From Robbsia sp050955065 (GTDB lineage Bacteria > Pseudomonadota > Gammaproteobacteria > Burkholderiales > Burkholderiaceae): a DNA stretch of 9,827 bases. Below are positions 6,021-9,827 of this stretch, one piece after another. The stretch lies in assembly GCA_050955065.1 (NCBI GenBank), contig JBPBQT010000214.1, positions 1-9,827 of the forward strand, written 5' to 3'. Under the pieces are notes generated by a model. It saw only the letters and a list, made by a program, of their open reading frames with translations. It searched no databases and was not told the origin of the DNA. The stretch's first letter is position 1. Each line of letters starts with the position of its first letter. The translations under genes were made by a program, and so were the position numbers.

Positions 6021-6569
6021 ATGAGCGGCAACCACTCTGCGCACGACACCGTGGTCGCGGGCGATCTGTTCGGACGCAGCGATGTGAATCTCTTCAGGCA
6101 GGTGCTTTCGCTTCGCGACAACGCCCCTGAGCGCAAGCAGCCGGCGCCGTGCGCCCCCGAGGAAGCGGTGATCAATATTTTCAAGACGGTTCGACCCAAC
6201 ATCGTGCAGTCGATCCGCGCGTTCCGCGTGGTCGACCTGGCGGCCGAGGCCCAGCGTCTGGGGCAGCATTTCCTGTACGCGAACTGCGCGGCGGCGATGA
6301 CGAAGGGGGAAGTGCTGGAGACCATCTCCAGCGCGTTCTTCTTCCCGAAGCATTTCGGCAAGAACTTCGATGCGCTGTATGACTCGCTGACCGATCTGGT
6401 CGCGAAATCCGGCGAGCAGCCGGGCTTCGTGGTCGTGCTCGACAGCCTGCCGGCGGTGCAGAAGTTCGACAAGGAAGCGCGCGAGAACCTGCTCGACGTC
6501 TTTCGCGAGGCCGCCGAGTTCTGGGCCGAGCGACGGGTCACCTTCCGGGTGTTCTACTCGTTTCTCTGA
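6021..6569 (+). CDS. Barstar-family ribonuclease inhibitor with long N-terminal extension
   Basis: The C-terminal half of this 182-residue protein (about 95-182) is a barstar domain: KGEVLETISSAFFFPKHFGK (95-114), NFDALYDSLTD (115-125), GFVVVLDSL (135-143), ENLLDVFREAAEFWAE (155-170) and a final strand VTFRVFYSF. Asp117, Tyr120 and Asp121 occupy the places of barstar Asp35, Trp38 and Asp39, the residues that plug the barnase active site, so inhibition of the neighbouring RNase is the likely role. Residues 1-94 go well beyond classical barstar (about 90 residues); 1-50 look disordered, while about 53-90 (NIFKTVRPNIVQSIRAFRVV...) look folded and resemble what I recall of Burkholderia-type barstar proteins. 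There is no signal peptide, so it should stay in the cytoplasm. The start at 6021 has AGGGA 10 bases upstream overlapping the RNase stop; an in-frame ATG at 5976 inside the RNase gene has no ribosome site. Cotranscribed with the RNase. Confidence 0.91.
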   Translation: MSGNHSAHDTVVAGDLFGRSDVNLFRQVLSLRDNAPERKQPAPCAPEEAVINIFKTVRPNIVQSIRAFRVVDLAAEAQRLGQHFLYANCAAAMTKGEVLETISSAFFFPKHFGKNFDALYDSLTDLVAKSGEQPGFVVVLDSLPAVQKFDKEARENLLDVFREAAEFWAERRVTFRVFYSFL

Positions 6570-6597
6570 TCCGGTCCGGTCCGGCCGTCTCGATGCG

Positions 6598-7476
6598 TCA
6601 CCAGCCGCCCCAGCGGCCCGCGAGCGCGGCAAGCAGCGCGATACCCGCGGTCTCGGTGCGCAGGATGCGCGGCCCGAGCGACAGCGCCGCGTAGCCCGCT
6701 TCCTGCGCCCGTGATTCTTCCTCGGGCGACCAGCCGCCTTCCGGGCCGATCAGCAGACTGACCCCGCCGGGCGGCGGCGTCTGCGGCAGGTCGGCAAAGC
6801 GCAGCGTGGCGCGCGGCGAGAGCAGCAGCCGCAACGGCCGGGGAGGCGCGCCCGCCGCCGGCGGTTCGCCGGACGGCTGCCCCGGTGCCCGCGACGGCGA
6901 CGCGCGTGCCGTGATGGCGGACGCCGCCGCGTCGGTCATCGCTGCGTCGGGCATTGCCGCGCCGAGAACCGCCGCGCCGCGCGACAGGGGCGCCGCCGCG
7001 TCGAGCCAGGGGTGAAAACCGGTGGGCGCGACGACCTCGGGCACCACGTCACGGGCGCATTGCTCGCAGGCGGCCCGCACCAGCGCCTGCCAGTGCGCGT
7101 GGCGTCGCGCGGCGCGTTCCCCGGACAGGCGCACGACGCTGCGTTCGGCCAGCAGCGGCGCGATCCGGCTCACGCCCAGTTCCACCGCCTTCTCGATCAG
7201 CCAGTCCATTTTCTCGTTGCCGGCGATACCCTGCGCCAGTTCGATCCGGTACGGCGGTTCCGTTCCGTTCGGCGGCAATGCGTCGCCGAGGGTCGCCACC
7301 GCGTGTTTCCTGCCGATGTCGGCCAGCGTCGCCGCATGCGCGGGGCCCGCGCCGTTGAAGAGCGTGAGCGCGTCACCCGCTTGCAGGCGCAGCACCTGCA
7401 CGTGACGCACGACCGTGTCGGGCAGCGCGAGCGACGCGCCGCGGCGCAGGGGAGCATCGATGAAAAAGCGTGGCAT
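6598..7476 (-). CDS. rsmE: 16S rRNA (uracil(1498)-N3)-methyltransferase
   Basis: This 292-residue protein is RsmE, a SPOUT-class methyltransferase that uses S-adenosylmethionine to make m3U1498 in 16S rRNA on the 30S subunit. The N-terminal PUA-like part starts MPRFFIDAPL and has HVQVLRLQAGD (25-35). The SPOUT part shows AQGIAGNEKMDWLIEKAVEL (81-100), GV-x-x-I-x-P (101-107), ERSVVR (111-116), ACEQCARDVVPEV (136-148), the SAM-binding knot loop LLIGPEGGWSPEEE (241-254) and LGPRILRTETA (267-277). Residues about 172-213 are an Ala/Pro/Ser-rich insertion between the ACEQ and SAM-loop motifs, which explains the excess over the usual ~245 residues. The start at ATG 7476 matches the family; the open frame runs on upstream to 7704 but that part is Arg-rich and not family-like. 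The ribosome site is poor. It converges on barstar with only 28 bases between stop codons and no visible terminator there. Confidence 0.95.
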   Translation of the reverse strand: MPRFFIDAPLRRGASLALPDTVVRHVQVLRLQAGDALTLFNGAGPAHAATLADIGRKHAVATLGDALPPNGTEPPYRIELAQGIAGNEKMDWLIEKAVELGVSRIAPLLAERSVVRLSGERAARRHAHWQALVRAACEQCARDVVPEVVAPTGFHPWLDAAAPLSRGAAVLGAAMPDAAMTDAAASAITARASPSRAPGQPSGEPPAAGAPPRPLRLLLSPRATLRFADLPQTPPPGGVSLLIGPEGGWSPEEESRAQEAGYAALSLGPRILRTETAGIALLAALAGRWGGW

Positions 7477-7584
7477 GTCGGATCGGTTCGGGCGGAGTGC
7501 CGGCAGTTTGCCACGAATCGCGCGCCGCCGGCCGCCGACGCGAACGGGCCGGCGCGCCCGCCCGGGCCGCGTGGCCGCCATGCC

Positions 7585-7600
7585 GCTTCGATGCCGAAGC
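7585..7600. repeat. Small inverted repeat between rsmE and tkt
   Basis: GCTTCG and CGAAGC form a 6-bp perfect stem around ATGC. It lies about 24 bases upstream of the likely -35/-10 area of tkt and 109 bases before the rsmE start, so it could be a protein-binding site in the divergent promoter region. It is short enough to be chance. Confidence 0.3.
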
Positions 7601-7623
7601 CAGGGTATTTCGCCGGTCCGTTC

Positions 7624-7632
7624 TGATAGAAT
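7624..7632 (+). promoter_or_regulatory. Extended -10 promoter element for tkt
   Basis: TGATAGAAT combines the extended -10 TG with TAGAAT, five of six matches to TATAAT. No good -35 hexamer is seen 17 bases upstream (GGTATT), which is typical of extended -10 promoters. Transcription from about 7639 would leave a leader of roughly 107 bases before the tkt ATG. The remaining 269-base spacer back to rsmE is very GC-rich and holds no gene; a promoter for rsmE could not be placed with confidence. Confidence 0.5.
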
Positions 7633-7677
7633 GATCGGCCCGATGGGTGCGCGCATTCGACGCGGCTCGCCGTCATA

Positions 7678-7696
7678 TCGCTTTCCTGTCGCTTTC
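7678..7696 (+). repeat. Direct repeat in the tkt leader, one helical turn apart
   Basis: TCGCTTTC occurs at 7678-7685 and again at 7689-7696, an 11-base period. It lies between the likely transcription start and the tkt ATG, in a pyrimidine-rich tract. It may be a regulator site on one face of the helix or a feature of the leader RNA; the function is unknown. Confidence 0.35.
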
Positions 7697-7745
7697 TTTG
7701 CCATACGCGCCGCTCGGGAGACGGACGGCGCCAGCTCTCGATAAC

Positions 7746-9770
7746 ATGACCATTCAGATCAGCCGCCGCCAGACCATGCCCATCGCCAACGCCGTTCGTT
7801 TCCTGGCAATGGACGCGGTCGAGCAGGCGAATTCGGGCCACCCCGGCATGCCGATGGGCATGGCGGAGGTCGGCGTCGCGCTGTGGCACCGCCATCTGCG
7901 GCATAACCCCGCGAACCCGCACTGGCCGGACCGCGACCGCTTCATCCTGTCGAACGGTCATGGCTCGATGCTGCTCTACGCGTTGCTGCACCTGACCGGC
8001 TACGACCTGCCGATCGACGAACTCAAGCGGTTCCGGCAACTGCACAGCAAGACCCCGGGCCACCCGGAAGTCGGCATCACGCCCGGCGTCGAGACCACCA
8101 CCGGGCCGCTCGGCCAGGGCCTGGCGAACGCGGTCGGCATGGCGCTCGCCGAGAGCCTGCTGGCAAGCGAATTCAACCGCCCCGAGGCGACGATCGTCGA
8201 TCACCACACCTATGCGTTCGTTGGCGACGGCTGCCTGATGGAGGGCATCTCGCACGAGGTGTGTTCGCTGGCCGGCACGCTCGGGCTGTCGAAGCTCGTC
8301 GTGCTGTACGACGACAACGGCATCTCGATCGACGGTCATGTCGAGCACTGGTTCGGCGACGACACGCCGAAGCGTTTCGAGGCGTACGGCTGGCATGTGG
8401 CGCGGGGCGTCGACGGTCACGACATCGATGCGGTCGACGCGGCGATCCGCGATGCGAAGACCTCCGGCAAGCCCTCGCTGATCTGCTGTCGCACGACGAT
8501 CGGCCATGGCTCGCCGAAGATGGCCGGCACGCACGGCGTGCATGGCGCGCCGCTCGGCAAGGACGAGATCGCCGCGACGCGCGAATCGCTCGCCTGGTCG
8601 CATACGCCGTTCGAGTTGCCGGCGGAGGTGTATGAAGCGTGGGACGCGCGCGCGCAGGGCCGGCGGCACGAAGACGAATGGAACACGCGCTTTGACGCCT
8701 ATCGGGCGACATATCCGGAGCTGGCGGCCGCCTTCGCGCGCCGCATGCGCGGCGCGCTGCCGGCGGGCTGGCAGGACGCGGCCGCGGCGATCATCGCCGG
8801 CGCGGTGGCCAAGGGCGAGACCATCGCCACGCGCAAGGCGTCGCAGCAGGTGATAGAGGGGCTGGCCGCGGCGCTGCCCGAACTGCTCGGCGGCTCGGCG
8901 GACCTGACCGGCTCGAACCTCACCAACTGGAAGGCGTCGGTTCCGGTGCGCGCGAGCGCCGAGGGGCTGCGCGGCGGCAACTACGTCAATTACGGCGTGC
9001 GCGAGTTCGGCATGAGCGCGGCCATTAACGGCATCGCGCTGCATGGCGGCTACATCCCGTTCGGCGGCACCTTCCTGACCTTCTCCGACTACAGCCGCAA
9101 CGCGCTGCGCGTCGCCGCGCTGATGAAGGCGCGCGCGATCTTCGTCTTCACGCACGATTCGATCGGCCTGGGCGAGGACGGCCCGACGCACCAGTCGATC
9201 GAGCATGTCGCCAGCCTGCGCATGATTCCGCAGTTCGACGTCTGGCGTCCGGCCGACACGGTCGAGGCGGCGGTGGCCTGGACCCAGTCGATCGAGCGCC
9301 AGGGCCCGAGCGCGCTGATCTTCAGCCGGCAGAATCTGCCGTTCAACGCGCGCTCGGACGCGCAGATCGCGGCGATCGCGCGCGGCGGCTATGTGCTGGT
9401 GGACTGGAACGAGGACATTCCGGCGCGCAAGGTGATCCTGCTCGCGACGGGTTCCGAGGTGGGCCTGGCGACCGCGGCGGTCGAGGCGCTGCAGCAGGTC
9501 GGTATCGGCGCGCGCGTCGTGTCGATGCCGTCGACCACCGTGTTCGACCGGCAGGACGCGGACTGGCGCGAGCGCGTGCTGCCCAGGGGCGTCGCGCGCG
9601 TGGCGATCGAGATGGGCGTCGGCGACTTCTGGCGCAAGTACGTCGGCCTGGAAGGCGGCGTGGTGGGCATCGATACCTTCGGCGAATCCGCTCCGGCGGA
9701 GGCGCTTTTCAAGCACTTCGGTTTCACCGTCGACAATGTGGTGAAGACGGTCAGAGCCGTGCTCGACTGA
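7746..9770 (+). CDS. tkt: Transketolase
   Basis: This 674-residue cytoplasmic enzyme moves two-carbon ketol units between sugar phosphates in the non-oxidative pentose phosphate pathway (and the Calvin cycle where present), using thiamine diphosphate and a divalent metal. The N-terminal part has QANSGHPGMPMGMA (27-40), LSNGHGSMLLYALLHLTGY (68-86), TPGHPE (103-108) and TTTGPLGQGLANAVGMA (117-133). The thiamine-diphosphate motif begins GDG (160-162) and ends DDN (189-191), followed by GISIDG. H263/H266 lie in THGVHGAPLG. The middle domain has RGGNYVNYGVREFGMSAAINGIALHGG (409-435), where Glu420 is the cofactor-activating glutamate, and FVFTHDSIGLGEDGPTHQ (466-483). The C-terminal domain starts near 540. 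Length is normal. No clear ribosome site precedes ATG 7746, and Met11 (ATG 7776) is an alternative; 7746 is preferred as the fuller start. gap follows 25 bases after the stop, forming a tkt-gap unit. Confidence 0.97.
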   Translation: MTIQISRRQTMPIANAVRFLAMDAVEQANSGHPGMPMGMAEVGVALWHRHLRHNPANPHWPDRDRFILSNGHGSMLLYALLHLTGYDLPIDELKRFRQLHSKTPGHPEVGITPGVETTTGPLGQGLANAVGMALAESLLASEFNRPEATIVDHHTYAFVGDGCLMEGISHEVCSLAGTLGLSKLVVLYDDNGISIDGHVEHWFGDDTPKRFEAYGWHVARGVDGHDIDAVDAAIRDAKTSGKPSLICCRTTIGHGSPKMAGTHGVHGAPLGKDEIAATRESLAWSHTPFELPAEVYEAWDARAQGRRHEDEWNTRFDAYRATYPELAAAFARRMRGALPAGWQDAAAAIIAGAVAKGETIATRKASQQVIEGLAAALPELLGGSADLTGSNLTNWKASVPVRASAEGLRGGNYVNYGVREFGMSAAINGIALHGGYIPFGGTFLTFSDYSRNALRVAALMKARAIFVFTHDSIGLGEDGPTHQSIEHVASLRMIPQFDVWRPADTVEAAVAWTQSIERQGPSALIFSRQNLPFNARSDAQIAAIARGGYVLVDWNEDIPARKVILLATGSEVGLATAAVEALQQVGIGARVVSMPSTTVFDRQDADWRERVLPRGVARVAIEMGVGDFWRKYVGLEGGVVGIDTFGESAPAEALFKHFGFTVDNVVKTVRAVLD

Positions 9771-9795
9771 TTTTTCAAGCGATAGGAGACGTACC

Positions 9796-9827
9796 ATGAC
9801 GGTTCGCGTTGCAATCAACGGCTATGG
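9796..9827 (+). CDS. gap: Glyceraldehyde-3-phosphate dehydrogenase, type I (partial, first 10 codons)
   Basis: Only MTVRVAINGY plus two bases of a Gly codon are inside the window. The (V/I)-(R/K)-V-(A/G)-INGYGRIGR pattern is the classic first strand and dinucleotide-binding loop of type I GAPDH, which oxidises glyceraldehyde-3-phosphate with NAD in glycolysis. AGGAG at 9784-9788 lies 7 bases before the ATG, a strong ribosome site. It follows tkt by 25 bases with no terminator between, so the two are probably cotranscribed; tkt next to gap is, from memory, a frequent betaproteobacterial arrangement. Erythrose-4-phosphate dehydrogenase shares this N-terminus, so the identity rests partly on context. 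Confidence 0.82.
   Translation, partial: MTVRVAINGY

Noticed and set aside
5375..6541. A 388-codon minus-strand frame across the RNase-barstar genes
   Set aside because: Ser/Arg/Ala-rich translation without motifs, opposite two genes with clear catalytic and binding residues.
6570..6597. Repeated CCGGT words between barstar and rsmE
   Set aside because: Two and a half copies of a 5-base word in GC-rich DNA, with no stable stem or T tract; not a credible terminator or repeat array.
7197..9818. An 873-codon open frame antisense to tkt and crossing into rsmE
   Set aside because: It is composition-driven, spans two real genes and an intergenic region, and shows no motif.

Overview
The window looks like ordinary chromosomal DNA from a high-GC betaproteobacterium, most likely of the Burkholderiaceae. 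Three things point there: the strong G/C preference at third codon positions, the close match of the encoded proteins to what I remember of Burkholderia-type homologues, and the gene order thiL-pgpA-cinA / maeB / RNase-barstar / rsmE / tkt-gap, which I recall from Burkholderia genomes. Genus and species cannot be fixed from the sequence alone. There is no transposase, integrase, CRISPR array, tRNA or rRNA.

Left part (1-2740, minus strand). Four genes run right to left: thiL (thiamine-monophosphate kinase), pgpA (phosphatidylglycerophosphatase A), a CinA/PncC-type NMN amidohydrolase, and the N-terminal end of a CDP-alcohol phosphatidyltransferase (phosphatidylserine-synthase-like) that leaves the window at base 1. 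thiL and pgpA overlap by 11 bases and cinA follows closely, so these three are probably one operon. The phosphatidyltransferase sits 171 bases further on and may or may not be cotranscribed.

Centre (2741-5284, plus strand). A 185-base divergent intergenic region with a good -10 box leads into maeB, a full-length NADP-type malic enzyme with a C-terminal phosphotransacetylase-like domain. It is closed by a very strong intrinsic terminator (16-bp perfect stem plus T tract).

Right-centre (5285-6569, plus strand). A 303-base non-coding leader carries a 14-bp perfect palindrome, a weak sigma70-like promoter and a GC-rich hairpin. It precedes a two-gene unit: an exported guanyl-specific ribonuclease of the barnase/RNase Sa (N1/T1) family and, 7 bases later, a barstar-family inhibitor with a long N-terminal extension. 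This is the most accessory-like part of the window: a secreted nuclease with its cytoplasmic immunity protein.

Right part (6598-9827). rsmE (16S rRNA m3U1498 methyltransferase) runs on the minus strand, convergent with barstar. After a 269-base divergent spacer come tkt (transketolase) and, 25 bases after its stop, the first codons of a type I glyceraldehyde-3-phosphate dehydrogenase gene cut by the window end. tkt and gap form a central-carbon (pentose phosphate / glycolysis) pair.

I see no clear evidence of an undescribed system. The points most worth a second look are the RNase/barstar pair and its leader, the lipobox-like sequence inside the RNase signal peptide, the low-complexity insertions in three neighbouring housekeeping enzymes (CinA, ThiL, RsmE), and a helical-turn-spaced direct repeat in the tkt leader.
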